64,000 nt of DNA from Bog-950 sp046329495 (GCA_046329495.1 JAXLUO010000001.1:533896-597895), one strand, 5' to 3'. Counted from the first letter of the stretch, positions 7,726-17,164 are shown. The notes: generated by a model from the letters alone, not told the origin. A program made the numbers and translations.

Positions 7726-9624
7726 AGTTCAAAGGACCTCTATAAAAACCGTTACCGGGTAATTCAAATCATCATCGTTTCATTTGCGGCGGTGTTTGTA
7801 GCACGCTTGTTTTTTTTGCAGGTGGTTAGCAACAAATACGCCAACATGGCTAAAAACAATGCCATTAAGGAAGTTGATGTGTATCCAACAAGGGGGCCTG
7901 TTTACGACCGCAACGGCGAACCTATCGTGTTTAACGAATCTATTTATGATTTGGTTGTTATACCGCGACAGGCAAAGGGTTGCGACACAGCCAAGCTATG
8001 TGAGCTACTGGGCATTACACTCGATGATTTTAAAAAGCGTTTCGTAGAAATGGAACGCCAAAAAGGCCCTGGCTATGGAAGGGTGCCCAATGTTTTTTAC
8101 AAGCAGCTTTCGCAAAAGGATTTTTCACGCTTACAGGAATTTATGCATTTGTTCCCGGGTTTTTATGGGCAGGTGCGTAGTGTTCGCAAATACCCGCATA
8201 AAGTGGCCGCTACAATTTTAGGTGATATCGGCGAGGTGGATGACAGGCAGATTAAGGAAAGCAGCGGGTATTATAAGCCCGGCGATTATGTGGGCAAGAG
8301 TGGAATTGAAAAAGTATACGAAAAGGAATTGGGTGGCAAACGCGGCAAGCGGTTGGTTTTCTTTGACGTTTATAATAAGGAGGCAGGTAGTTTTGCTAAT
8401 GGGGAATTAGATACACCGGCCGTTGCCGGAGACAAACTGATTACTACGCTGGATATTGATTTACAGGAGTATGGTGAAAGGTTAATGGCTAATAAAAAAG
8501 GTAGTGTGGTGGCAATAGAACCGCATACCGGCGAAATTTTGGCCATGATCAGCAGTCCGTCCTACGACCCGAATTTGCTTTGCGGAGCGGTGCGGGGAGA
8601 GAACTTTAAAGCCCTGCTTACCGATTCATTACTGCCTTTGTATTCACGTCCTACGCTGGCCACCTATCCACCCGGCTCATCTTTTAAACCGGTAGTTGGT
8701 TTGATAGCATTAACCGAGGGTGTGCAAGGGGTGGAATATACCGTGCCTTGTAACGGGGTTTATTTGTTCGCAGGCCTGGTGTTACATTGCTCGCACCACC
8801 ACCCTACCCCTACAAACATTATGTATGCATTGCAGCAATCCTGCAACCCGTATTTCTGGCAAACTTTCCGTAATACAATCGAAAGCCGGCAATATAAAGA
8901 CATACATGAGATTTACTCAAAATGGATAACCTATTGCAACAGTTTTGGTTTAGGCGTTAAAACAGGAATTGATTTACCCAGCGAATCGTCGGGCAACATT
9001 CCGTCAATTAAGTACTTTGATAAAATGTATGGTAAAACCGGATGGCACTCTTCCACCATCATCTCATTAGGGATTGGCCAGGGCGAGATCCTGACTACAC
9101 CTTTACAGATGGCAAACATTTATGCAACTATTGCCAATAAGGGTTATTGGATAACGCCGCATGTGGTGAAAAAAATTACCGACCCTGTAACCGGTAAAGA
9201 TGTAACCCATGAGTACGCACGCCACGAGAGTTTAATTGACAAGCAATATTTTGACCCGGTAATTCAGGGTCTTTTTCAGGTGGTGGAGGCCGGTACGGCA
9301 CGGTCAGCGCATGTAGATGGTATTACCATGTGCGGTAAAACCGGTACTGCCCAGAACCCCCATGGCGATAACCACTCGATGTTTGCAGGGTTTGCCCCCA
9401 AAGACGATCCTAAAATAGCCATAGCCGTGGTGGTTGAAAACGGCGGATATGGAGCGGAGTTTGCCGCCCCAATTGCTACTTTGATGGTAGAGAAATATTT
9501 GAATGACACCATTCAAACTAAGCGATTACCTATACAGCAAAAGATGTACGATGGTAATCTGTTGAAGAAATACGGTATAAGCGTAAATAAGTCGGCTTTG
9601 TTAAACAGCAGCGGCGAAGAATAA
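7723..9624 (+). CDS. mrdA: Penicillin-binding protein 2 (peptidoglycan transpeptidase)
   Basis: Class B PBP that cross-links new peptidoglycan during elongation, working with the glycosyltransferase RodA. One N-terminal membrane anchor (about 13-31) is followed by the PBP dimerisation domain (PTRGPVYDRNG at about 52). The transpeptidase domain has SxxK as SSFK (serine near 319), SxN as SCN (near 373) and KTG in CGKTGTAQN (near 540). At 633 residues it is of normal length. A GTG start is supported by TAAGGAG upstream. The stop codon shares its last base with the rodA ATG. Confidence 0.95.
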   Translation: MSSKDLYKNRYRVIQIIIVSFAAVFVARLFFLQVVSNKYANMAKNNAIKEVDVYPTRGPVYDRNGEPIVFNESIYDLVVIPRQAKGCDTAKLCELLGITLDDFKKRFVEMERQKGPGYGRVPNVFYKQLSQKDFSRLQEFMHLFPGFYGQVRSVRKYPHKVAATILGDIGEVDDRQIKESSGYYKPGDYVGKSGIEKVYEKELGGKRGKRLVFFDVYNKEAGSFANGELDTPAVAGDKLITTLDIDLQEYGERLMANKKGSVVAIEPHTGEILAMISSPSYDPNLLCGAVRGENFKALLTDSLLPLYSRPTLATYPPGSSFKPVVGLIALTEGVQGVEYTVPCNGVYLFAGLVLHCSHHHPTPTNIMYALQQSCNPYFWQTFRNTIESRQYKDIHEIYSKWITYCNSFGLGVKTGIDLPSESSGNIPSIKYFDKMYGKTGWHSSTIISLGIGQGEILTTPLQMANIYATIANKGYWITPHVVKKITDPVTGKDVTHEYARHESLIDKQYFDPVIQGLFQVVEAGTARSAHVDGITMCGKTGTAQNPHGDNHSMFAGFAPKDDPKIAIAVVVENGGYGAEFAAPIATLMVEKYLNDTIQTKRLPIQQKMYDGNLLKKYGISVNKSALLNSSGEE

Positions 9625-10907
9625 TGGCAAGACAGGAAAGCATAGCGGGTAAAATTGACTGGATAACGGTGTTTATCTATATGCTGCTGGTATTCATCGG
9701 CTGGCTGGCCATTTATAGCTCTGCCTACTCCGAAGAAAGCCAATCGCTTTTTGATTCCTCAATAAATGCAGGCAAACAATTTCGCTGGATGATTGCATCG
9801 GGTGTTTTGGCCTTTGTAGTACTGATAGTTGATTCGCGTTTTTATACCACGTTTGCCTACATTCTGTTTTTAGTCATTCTGTTGTTTGTAATGTCAGTTT
9901 TTGTGCTTGGCGCTAAAGTAAAAGGGCAGGCTAACTGGATACGTTTCGGAGGTTTTCAGATGCAGCCCAGTGAATTGGCTAAGTTGGGCGTGGCGCTTGC
10001 TATGTCTAAATATCTTTCTACGCTTAATGTAGATATCCGTAGGTGGCGGGATAAGTGGAAGGCATTTGCCATCATCGGTTTGCCTATGGTAATTGTACTG
10101 GCACAAGGCGATACCGGACAGGCTATTGTGTTTGTTGCCTTTGTGCTGGTATTGTTTCGCGATGGATTGGAAAGCTACTTTTTAATTATAGGAGCTGCCT
10201 TAGCAGTATTGTCGGTTTTGGCCCTGTTGGCCTCTGGCACCCTGCTCTTCGGTGTGCAATCTAAATTTGTGCTGGTAGCAGCCCTGGCAGTTGTAGCGTT
10301 GGCCCTTATTTATTTCAATTTCAAAAGCAGGAAAACGGTAGTAGTGGTAGCTGCAGTTCTTATGTTCTCAGTGGCTTATATCTTTTCGGTTGATTATGTT
10401 TTCCAAAAATTAAAACCGCACCAACGCGATCGTATCAATGTATTATTAGGCAGGCAGGTAGAAGAAGGGGCAGACTGGAATGTAAAGCAATCTATAATAG
10501 CCATCGGCTCAGGTGGAGTAATTGGTAAGGGATATTTGCAAGGCACACAAACCCGCCTAAAATATGTACCTGAACAAAGTACCGACTTTATCTTTAGTTC
10601 TATTGGCGAGGAGTTTGGCTTTTTAGGTAGTGCTTTTCTAATTCTATTGTATATCGGGTTGTTCTATCGTCTGCTTTTTCTGGCAGAACGACAGCGTTCG
10701 AAATTCAGTCGTATCTATGGCTATAGTGTTGCTTCTATTTTGTTTTTCCACTTTATGGTAAACATCGGCATGGCCATTGGTGTAGCGCCTGTAATCGGTA
10801 TTCCGTTACCTTTTGTTAGCTATGGGGGAACGGCGTTGCTCTCGTTCACGTTGCTTCTCTTTATCTTCATTCGCCTCGATACCCAGCGCTTTGATGTAAT
10901 GAGATAA
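9624..10907 (+). CDS. rodA: Peptidoglycan glycosyltransferase RodA (SEDS family)
   Basis: Polytopic SEDS protein that polymerises lipid II along the cell cylinder. About ten membrane helices are visible. Family markers include QMQPSELAKLG (about 112-122), AQGDTGQA (about 160-167), and the C-terminal GIPLPFVSYGGTALL with FIRLDTQRF. It starts on the last base of the mrdA stop codon and closes the shape operon. The hairpin just downstream has its T-tract oriented for the opposite strand. Confidence 0.96.
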   Translation: MARQESIAGKIDWITVFIYMLLVFIGWLAIYSSAYSEESQSLFDSSINAGKQFRWMIASGVLAFVVLIVDSRFYTTFAYILFLVILLFVMSVFVLGAKVKGQANWIRFGGFQMQPSELAKLGVALAMSKYLSTLNVDIRRWRDKWKAFAIIGLPMVIVLAQGDTGQAIVFVAFVLVLFRDGLESYFLIIGAALAVLSVLALLASGTLLFGVQSKFVLVAALAVVALALIYFNFKSRKTVVVVAAVLMFSVAYIFSVDYVFQKLKPHQRDRINVLLGRQVEEGADWNVKQSIIAIGSGGVIGKGYLQGTQTRLKYVPEQSTDFIFSSIGEEFGFLGSAFLILLYIGLFYRLLFLAERQRSKFSRIYGYSVASILFFHFMVNIGMAIGVAPVIGIPLPFVSYGGTALLSFTLLLFIFIRLDTQRFDVMR

Positions 10908-10935
10908 AAAAATCCCGCCCCTAAATGGGGCGGGA
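10906..10935 (-). terminator. Rho-independent terminator of the PspC operon (minus strand)
   Basis: TCCCGCCCC (10913-10921) pairs with GGGGCGGGA (10927-10935) around a five-base loop. An A-run at 10906-10912 becomes a U-tract for minus-strand transcripts coming from the PspC gene. It abuts the rodA stop, so it separates the two convergent units. Confidence 0.8.
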
Positions 10936-11012
10936 CCAACCAACTGCGTGTGCGATAACCACTTAACGCAAACTCGGCGTGCTTCGCGCAAGAAGCGCAG
11001 CCGGGCAGTTAT

Positions 11013-12758
11013 TTAATTATCCAGTTTATCCTGAGCGGCATCTATTTTATCCTGCATGCGCTCCATTTTACGTTCCAATTTTTCCTGCTGTTCTTCCATT
11101 TTGCGCTCTAACTTATCCTGTTTGTCTTCCAGCTTGCTTTCGTCATCGGTACGGAAATGGTTTTCACCTTTTATGCATTTTACCGCGCCATTTTCAACGG
11201 TCCAGGTGGTATTGGCAAAACGGGTATCGTTGTAAGCGCTGTTGCCGCGCACAACAGCATACCAGCGATCAATATTATCAGCAAAGCTTATTTTCTTGCC
11301 TTCGGGTATCAGCAGTAACAATTTAGCGCGCTGAAAGCGAAGCTTGCCTGTTTTAGCCATTTCCAGGTAGGCCGGCAGGTTCAGCACGGAATCTTTCTGC
11401 ACCCCGTGGTAAGGGGTTAAAGCTGTGTTTTGTAAAGCGTCGCGCTTGTTGCGGCCACGGGCAGAGATAGATGTTTGCAGATAAAAGCTGCTATCAGGCG
11501 ATACGCCTAATTCCAGGTTAGGCTCATCCACCGGAATGCTGTTCATGTTGCTGATGTCTTCATCATTAAACATAATGCCATCCCAGCTTACGTCGTAGTT
11601 AAAGCCGTCATCTTCTGCAGGAGCTTTTAAGCCCGAAGAGTCGGTTAATACTACTAACAGATTATTATTTGCCGGTGTAGTAAGGGCCACCCGTTCGGTA
11701 GTAGTTGTGCCAACCTTGTATTCGCGGAAGATGCGCACACCGGCAACCAATAGCATAATGGTGCCAACCAACCATACTAAAGATAGCGTTCCGCTTAACC
11801 AGCGCACATGCGTGCGTTTACCGAATATTAAGCGCAGGGCTGTGTACAGTAAACCTATTATTGGTGCTGTTACAAACAGCATTAAGCCAATTTTGAGCAG
11901 TGTTACAGTTCCCGGATTGGCAACGATAAGTTCCGGCGCTTCGGTTAAAAACATGTTACCGGCAATAGAAACTCCAAATAAGCCGGCCAACAAGGCGAAT
12001 AATATTATGAGGCCAATAACGATGAAGAAGGCAAGAATTATTTTACCAAATACCTTTATGATAGCTACTGCTACTTCTCCCAGTCTTTCAAAGAACGTTT
12101 TGTCCTTAACAATGCCGCGCATGCTGTCGGCTGCGCGGTTGGCGGCTTCCTTTACTTCCTTCTCGATAGTTTTGATGTTAACGGGTTCACCGCGCATCTG
12201 TAGTTTTTCCGAAGGCGTTTCGGCCGTTGGAATTACAATCATCAGCAGGAAGTAAATCAGTAAGATCGTTCCAAAACTTACAAAGCAAAGCAGAATAACT
12301 GCTAAACGTAACCAGGTAGGATCATCGATACCAAAATAGTGGCACAAACCAGCTATTACACCGGCAACACGCTTATCATCAGGGTCACGGAATAAACGCT
12401 TCTTAACAGTACCATCAGTTGCATAAGCATAACTGGTGCTGCCGGTTGTAGTTGTCTGCGCTTCTTCTTTCGCAGCCTGTGTTGCAGGTTCGTCATCGCC
12501 GGCTATGTCTTCGGGTTTGCCCATTATAGCTATAACAGCCTCTACGTCCTCGGCGCTTATTACTTCTTTACGTCCGTTTAGGCGTTGGTTAAGCATTTCG
12601 CCGATACGGCTCTCGATGTCGCTAATTATTTCGTCGCGTTCGGCCTGGTTGCTGAATTTGCGCTTCAGGGTTTCCAGGTACGTATGCAGGGCTTCAAAGG
12701 CGTTCTCATCCATTATAAAGGCCATGCCGCCAAGGTTAACATTTATGGTCTTTTTCAT
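11013..12758 (-). CDS. PspC domain membrane protein
   Basis: Envelope-associated protein of unknown exact role. The start at ATG 12758 (MKKTINVNLGGMAF) lies one base after the padR stop; a frame from 12785 would overlap padR. Residues 1-110 form a conserved cytosolic domain (ALHTYLETLKRKF, AIMGKPEDIAGDD). A PspC domain follows (about 120-185: KKRLFRDPDDKRVAGVIAGL then hydrophobic helices). Three or more further helices lie at about 230-350. A C-terminal extracytoplasmic domain ends in a heptad coiled coil with repeated KLERKMEE (about 535-581). PspC proteins of other bacteria act in phage-shock or envelope-stress responses; the same role here is inference. It forms a unit with the PadR regulator. 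Confidence 0.88.
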   Translation of the reverse strand: MKKTINVNLGGMAFIMDENAFEALHTYLETLKRKFSNQAERDEIISDIESRIGEMLNQRLNGRKEVISAEDVEAVIAIMGKPEDIAGDDEPATQAAKEEAQTTTTGSTSYAYATDGTVKKRLFRDPDDKRVAGVIAGLCHYFGIDDPTWLRLAVILLCFVSFGTILLIYFLLMIVIPTAETPSEKLQMRGEPVNIKTIEKEVKEAANRAADSMRGIVKDKTFFERLGEVAVAIIKVFGKIILAFFIVIGLIILFALLAGLFGVSIAGNMFLTEAPELIVANPGTVTLLKIGLMLFVTAPIIGLLYTALRLIFGKRTHVRWLSGTLSLVWLVGTIMLLVAGVRIFREYKVGTTTTERVALTTPANNNLLVVLTDSSGLKAPAEDDGFNYDVSWDGIMFNDEDISNMNSIPVDEPNLELGVSPDSSFYLQTSISARGRNKRDALQNTALTPYHGVQKDSVLNLPAYLEMAKTGKLRFQRAKLLLLIPEGKKISFADNIDRWYAVVRGNSAYNDTRFANTTWTVENGAVKCIKGENHFRTDDESKLEDKQDKLERKMEEQQEKLERKMERMQDKIDAAQDKLDN

Positions 12759-12759
12759 T

Positions 12760-13101
12760 TCAGTTGGTTTTTGCGTTTTGTTCAATTATTTGATTTACTG
12801 AGTCGGTCAATTCCTTCCACCCGTCTATTAGTTCTTTCAGAAAAACCTTACCATCATCGGTAAGTGTAAAGTATTTGCGGGGTGGGCCGCTTTGACTTTC
12901 TACCCAGCGGTAGCTGAGCAGTCCATCATTTTTAAGGCGTGTTAGCAGTGGATACAGGGTTCCTTCCACCACCAGTAAGCGGGCATTCTTCATTTTCTCA
13001 ATTATCTCGGTTGGGTAATGTTCGCCATCCGATAAAATGGATAGGATGCAAAACTCTAACACCCCTTTCCGCATCTGCGCCTTTGTATTTTCGATATTCA
13101 T
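12760..13101 (-). CDS. PadR family transcriptional regulator
   Basis: A 113-residue winged-helix DNA-binding protein. The PadR pattern is clear: MRKGVLEFCILSILSDGEHY, then YPTEIIEKMK, VVEGTLYPLLTRLKNDGLL and RKYFTLTDDGKVFL. ATG 13101 is chosen because an AAGGAGGG sequence lies four bases upstream (13106-13113 on the minus strand), rare in this window. It is one base from the PspC gene, and such pairs are usually autoregulated operons. The ligand is unknown. Confidence 0.93.
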   Translation of the reverse strand: MNIENTKAQMRKGVLEFCILSILSDGEHYPTEIIEKMKNARLLVVEGTLYPLLTRLKNDGLLSYRWVESQSGPPRKYFTLTDDGKVFLKELIDGWKELTDSVNQIIEQNAKTN

Positions 13102-13113
13102 AATTCCCTCCTT
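13102..13113 (-). promoter_or_regulatory. Strong Shine-Dalgarno of padR
   Basis: AAGGAGGG four bases upstream of ATG 13101. Bacteroidota seldom use such sites, so it both fixes this start and suggests efficient translation of the regulator. Confidence 0.6.
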
Positions 13114-13145
13114 TTTGTTTCTGTAAATTGTTTTTCGGGGAGTGC

Positions 13146-13607
13146 TTATTCAACACGGAAGTTGATTACCAGCACAAATTTTTCGTTATAGCCGGGGTTG
13201 TCCACTTTAACGGTTTGCAGGGTTTGTTGCACATACTGCTTCAATTTTGGGTTACCGGTGTTGATCTCGTAAATGGTTACCGCACCTTCATCGCTAACCG
13301 ATACCAGGGCTTTTACCACATTCAGTTCGCTGTTTTCGGTAATAAAAGAAGGGCAGGTAATGCTGCGGCTTAACTCGCGGCGCAATAATTCCTTAGCGGT
13401 CAGGCTTTTTTCGGCATTGGCTTTTGGAACTGGTTGTTCGGTAACCAAGCTGATGTAAACCACCTGTGTAGGTTCTTCAGCTACCGTTTCCTGTTGCGCA
13501 TACTTTTTGTTAAAGGCTTCAAGGTTTGCCGAGCCGGCGGCGTTTGCAGACTTTACGGTTGTAAAGGTTAAGGCTGCAAGGGTTAAAAAGGTTGTGATGT
13601 TTTTCAT
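13146..13607 (-). CDS. Small secreted protein, TonB C-terminus-like
   Basis: A 153-residue protein with a signal peptide (about 1-23, cut near NAA). The C-terminal part (about 75-153) resembles the small TonB-C-type fold of Bacteroidota secreted proteins: LNVVKALVSVSDEGAVTIYEINT, KLKQYVQQTLQTVKVDNPG and KFVLVINFRVE. It has no membrane anchor, so it is unlikely to be a true TonB. It lies 44 bases upstream of padR on the same strand; no terminator was seen between them. Function unknown. Confidence 0.75.
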   Translation of the reverse strand: MKNITTFLTLAALTFTTVKSANAAGSANLEAFNKKYAQQETVAEEPTQVVYISLVTEQPVPKANAEKSLTAKELLRRELSRSITCPSFITENSELNVVKALVSVSDEGAVTIYEINTGNPKLKQYVQQTLQTVKVDNPGYNEKFVLVINFRVE

Positions 13608-13818
13608 TGTTTATGCTTTTATGTTTTACCATCTAATTGACGATGCAAAGATATATCCATCGGAAGGTATTATGCAATACATAATACTATATTTTTTTCT
13701 TAGAATTGAATAAGTAATTGATAATCAGTGAGAAAATTTTTTTAAGAGGTGTTGTCTAAAATGGCCAAATAGGCATTACGTATGTTGGAAGTCATAATCT
13801 GTAGCTTTTTATAAACTC

Positions 13819-13826
13819 TATTTTTG
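13819..13826 (+). promoter_or_regulatory. Candidate -7 box for the DUF3078 gene
   Basis: TATTTTTG, an exact TAnnTTTG match, ends 18 bases before ATG 13845. A longer frame starting at TTG 13824 would begin inside this box, which argues for the ATG. Confidence 0.45.
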
Positions 13827-13844
13827 CGCAAAATCTACCGTGAT

Positions 13845-15017
13845 ATGAAAAAGTTTTTACCCGTGATGATGCTGGCCCTGTGCTTTAGTATGGCCACCTA
13901 TAGTCAAACCGATACGATTAAACCAAAGGCCAAAGTGAAGCCTGTTTTGGGTGGTGATGGCATTTACCTGCGCGACAGCACCTGGAAGATTGGTGGCTTT
14001 GCCGGTGTAACTGTTAGCCAAACCGCCTTATACCAATGGGCGCCGGGTGGCAGCAATAACTTCTCGTTTTTGATAAGTGCCGGTGGGTATGCCAATTTTA
14101 AGAAGGGGCCACTTTTATGGGAAAACAGCCTTGACGTAAAATGGGGCATGGTGGCCAATGGCTTAATCCGTAAAGCCGCTCTGGCAAAGCGTAATTTTCA
14201 GAAGAACATTGACCTGTTTGCTTTAAAGTCAAACTTTGGTTATCAGATCACTAAATCGTTGTATGCCTCGGCCAAGCTGGGTTTCGAGAGCCAGTTTAGC
14301 CGCAGCTATGATTATACCTTAACCGATACCAGCAATGGCCGCTACCGTAAGTACACTGTATCGAAATTTGCAGCGCCTGCGGTACTAACTATTGGTCCGG
14401 GTTTAACGTGGAAACCGAAAGACTATTTCTCGTTGTTCTTCTCGCCTGTAGAAGGTAAAATGACCTTTGTAACCCCTGACGATGATGGCCGTGATACCAC
14501 CACGGTTGCAGATGGCACCTTTACTGACCGTTATTATAGCGATGTGGACGAAACCCGATTTGGATTAAAACGCGGCAGCAGTTTTATGGGTGAACTGGGT
14601 TTAGAGCTGGATGCGGTATTTCAGAAGGACATTGTAAAGAATGTAAACTGGAAAAGCCATCTGAATGTTTTTGCCTCGTATCTGAATGCTAACTACAATA
14701 CTCAGGTGCCCACCTATTTAACCGATATAGATTCGATGGTGGTGCAGAACATCAGCGATAAAACCAAGCATATACCGGTTATTAAATGGGATAATGACCT
14801 TGTGTTTAAGATCAACAAATTTTTGAGCGCTACTTTATCGTGCCGCTTTGTGTATCAATACAACGCTCAAACCCCGGTGGACCGCCGCAACAATAAAACC
14901 GGTGAAAAAACACCTGATGGCATTACCGACCTGGACAAGGTGGGCAAGCCTATTGTTAGTTATAACAAACTGCAGATTTTTGAACAATTTGGCATAGGCC
15001 TGGCGCTTAAATTCTAA
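13845..15017 (+). CDS. DUF3078 family outer-membrane-type protein
   Basis: A 390-residue exported protein typical of Bacteroidota. A signal peptide (about 1-22, ending near TYSQ) is followed by the DUF3078 opening WKIGGFAGVTVSQTALYQW, then alternating beta-rich segments such as LLWENSLDVKWGM and YASAKLGFESQF. It ends in FGIGLALKF, a terminal aromatic residue as in outer-membrane barrels. The family's function is not known. It is transcribed alone: promoter box before it, strong terminator after it. Confidence 0.85.
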   Translation: MKKFLPVMMLALCFSMATYSQTDTIKPKAKVKPVLGGDGIYLRDSTWKIGGFAGVTVSQTALYQWAPGGSNNFSFLISAGGYANFKKGPLLWENSLDVKWGMVANGLIRKAALAKRNFQKNIDLFALKSNFGYQITKSLYASAKLGFESQFSRSYDYTLTDTSNGRYRKYTVSKFAAPAVLTIGPGLTWKPKDYFSLFFSPVEGKMTFVTPDDDGRDTTTVADGTFTDRYYSDVDETRFGLKRGSSFMGELGLELDAVFQKDIVKNVNWKSHLNVFASYLNANYNTQVPTYLTDIDSMVVQNISDKTKHIPVIKWDNDLVFKINKFLSATLSCRFVYQYNAQTPVDRRNNKTGEKTPDGITDLDKVGKPIVSYNKLQIFEQFGIGLALKF

Positions 15018-15048
15018 AAGCAACCGTTATTCTATTGCTACTTTGCAG

Positions 15049-15090
15049 GCTACCGCCGCAGAACAGTGGTTTTGCGGCGGTAGCTTTTTT
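15049..15090 (+). terminator. Rho-independent terminator after the DUF3078 gene
   Basis: GCTACCGCCGC (15049-15059) pairs perfectly with GCGGCGGTAGC (15074-15084), followed by TTTTTT. It separates this gene from the moxR-bat operon. Confidence 0.92.
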
Positions 15091-15136
15091 ATAAAGGAGC
15101 GCTCATAAAACCGTGAAACGCTTAACAAAAATTGAA

Positions 15137-15166
15137 TTTTAACAAATCGACTAAGGGCTACTTTTG
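15137..15166 (+). promoter_or_regulatory. Candidate promoter of the moxR-bat operon
   Basis: TACTTTTG at 15159-15166 matches TAnnTTTG exactly; TTTT at 15137-15140 lies 18 bases upstream as an imperfect -33 box. The moxR ATG is 21 bases downstream. Confidence 0.5.
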
Positions 15167-15187
15167 TGGTCCTCTAAAAAAACTGCT

Positions 15188-16198
15188 ATGGATTCTGTAT
15201 CAAGCAATACCGGGGTGGATATCGCCTCCTTAAACGAACGGATAAAGAACGAAAGCGCCTTTGTAGATGTGCTGAACATGGAGCTTGGTAAAAGCATTGT
15301 GGGTCAGAAATACATGACCGAGCGCTTGCTGTTGGCCCTGCTATCGAACGGACACATTCTGCTGGAAGGTGTGCCGGGATTGGCCAAGACCCTGGCGATT
15401 AAGTCGCTGGCGTCGGCTATACACGGCAAATTTTCGAGGATACAATTTACGCCCGATTTGCTGCCGGCGGATTTGGTTGGTACCATGATCTATAACCAAA
15501 AGGAAAACGACTTTGCGGTTAAGAAGGGACCTGTGTTTGCCAACTTTGTATTAGCCGATGAAATTAACCGTGCCCCAGCCAAAGTACAAAGCGCCCTGCT
15601 GGAAGCCATGCAGGAAAAACAGGTAACCATTGGCGACAGCACTTACAAGCTGGAAGAACCGTTTTTAGTATTAGCCACGCAGAACCCTATTGAGCAGGAA
15701 GGTACCTACCCGCTGCCCGAAGCACAGGTAGACCGTTTTATGCTGAAGGTGGTAATCACTTATCCTAAGAAAGAAGAGGAGCAACTGATCATCCGCCAGA
15801 ACATGAACCTGAGCGATAAACCGATTAATGCGGTGGTGAAGAAGGAGGATATACTGAACGCGCGCAAAACGGTGCGTGAGGTATATATGGATGAAAAGAT
15901 TGAGCGCTACATACTTGACATTGTGTTTGCTACCCGCAAGCCGGAAGATTATAAACTAAATAAGATTAAGCCGTTCATCAGCTATGGTGGTTCGCCTCGT
16001 GCCAGTATTAACCTGGCGATTGCTGCCAAAGGTTATGCCTTTATAAAACGCCGCGGTTATGTAATACCGGAGGATGTACGCGCTGTGTGCTACGATGTAA
16101 TGCGCCACCGGGTAGGCTTAACCTATGAAGCGGAGGCTGAAAACATAACCAGCGAAGAAGTGATTAGCGAAATCCTTAATGCTGTAGAAGTGCCTTAG
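15188..16198 (+). CDS. moxR: MoxR family AAA+ ATPase
   Basis: Chaperone-like ATPase thought to act with von Willebrand factor A proteins. The 336-residue protein has Walker A EGVPGLAKT (about 62-70), Walker B LADEINRAPAKVQSALLEAM (about 125-145) and sensor 1 LATQNPIEQEGTYPLPEAQ. ATG 15188 is chosen; a frame from TTG 15164 would start within the promoter box. It heads an operon with a DUF58 protein, a membrane protein and BatA-E, the standard MoxR-VWA arrangement. Confidence 0.95.
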   Translation: MDSVSSNTGVDIASLNERIKNESAFVDVLNMELGKSIVGQKYMTERLLLALLSNGHILLEGVPGLAKTLAIKSLASAIHGKFSRIQFTPDLLPADLVGTMIYNQKENDFAVKKGPVFANFVLADEINRAPAKVQSALLEAMQEKQVTIGDSTYKLEEPFLVLATQNPIEQEGTYPLPEAQVDRFMLKVVITYPKKEEEQLIIRQNMNLSDKPINAVVKKEDILNARKTVREVYMDEKIERYILDIVFATRKPEDYKLNKIKPFISYGGSPRASINLAIAAKGYAFIKRRGYVIPEDVRAVCYDVMRHRVGLTYEAEAENITSEEVISEILNAVEVP

Positions 16199-16258
16199 TG
16201 AGGGACAGGGGACGAGAGCGAGGGACGAGGGAATCTTCAGTAATCATTTTGTAAAACT

Positions 16259-17158
16259 GTGGCCACAAAAATTTCAAATAGCAGCGACGACAAGCGCAAG
16301 AAGCTTCGCCGTATTGAGATAAAGACCCGAAAGCTGACCAATCAGATTTTTTCGGGTAGTTATCACTCTGCGTTTAAGGGCCGTGGCATATCGTTCAGCG
16401 AGGTACGCGAGTATCAGTATGGTGATGATATACGGATGATTGACTGGAACGTGACAGCGCGTAACCGCAAACCTTTCATTAAGGTGTTTGAAGAAGAGCG
16501 CGAGTTGACCGTAATGTTGCTGATTGATGTGAGCCAGAGTGCTTTCTTCGGTACGCAGAATGATTTTAAGAATCACATTATAGCGGAGATAAGCGCTGTG
16601 CTGGCCTTTTCGGCCATATCCAACAACGATAAAGTAGGGGTGCTGTTCTTTAGTGATGTCATCGAAAAATTCATTCCACCTAAGAAAGGGAAGACACACA
16701 TTCTGCGCATTATCTCCGAGATCTACGATTTCAGTCCGAAAAACAAGGGCACCAACCTTACCGAGGCATTGAAGTATTTCAACAACGTGATTAAGAAGAA
16801 GTGCATTGCATTTGTGGTGTCGGACTTTATACAAAAGGAAGAAGGATTGAAGAGCGCTTTACGCGTAGCGGCCCGGAGGCATGATTTGATTGGCCTGCAC
16901 ATTTACGATGAACGCGAAGTGCGCCTTCCCGACGTGGGCTTGTTGCACGTGGTGGATGCTGAAACCGGTAACATGATGTGGATTGATACCGGCAACAAAA
17001 CCATGCGCGATAACTATACCAAACAGTTTATAGAAAACCAACGTGCCACCAAGGAGCTATTGGGCAAGAGCGGTGCACAAATGGAGAGCATAAAGACCGA
17101 GGACAATTATGTAATTGCCCTGATGAACATGTTTAAGAAAAGAGAATCGAAGCGATAG
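16259..17158 (+). CDS. DUF58 domain protein of the bat operon
   Basis: Soluble 299-residue protein with the DUF58 signature GRGISFSEVREYQYGDDIR followed by IDWNVTARN (about 40-70). It then has a VWA-like fold whose metal site begins DVSQSAFFG (about 95). Translation starts at GTG 16259 (MATKISNSS); no upstream ATG is available. The 60-base spacer after moxR contains a purine-rich repeat. DUF58 proteins are regularly encoded between moxR and the VWA genes and are presumed MoxR clients; that role is inferred. Confidence 0.9.
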   Translation: MATKISNSSDDKRKKLRRIEIKTRKLTNQIFSGSYHSAFKGRGISFSEVREYQYGDDIRMIDWNVTARNRKPFIKVFEEERELTVMLLIDVSQSAFFGTQNDFKNHIIAEISAVLAFSAISNNDKVGVLFFSDVIEKFIPPKKGKTHILRIISEIYDFSPKNKGTNLTEALKYFNNVIKKKCIAFVVSDFIQKEEGLKSALRVAARRHDLIGLHIYDEREVRLPDVGLLHVVDAETGNMMWIDTGNKTMRDNYTKQFIENQRATKELLGKSGAQMESIKTEDNYVIALMNMFKKRESKR

Positions 17159-17164
17159 AAAGGC

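Noticed and set aside
10906..10935. Terminator for rodA
   Set aside because: The hairpin follows rodA directly but the T-tract is on the minus-strand side only; downstream plus sequence is not T-rich, so I assigned it to the convergent PspC operon.
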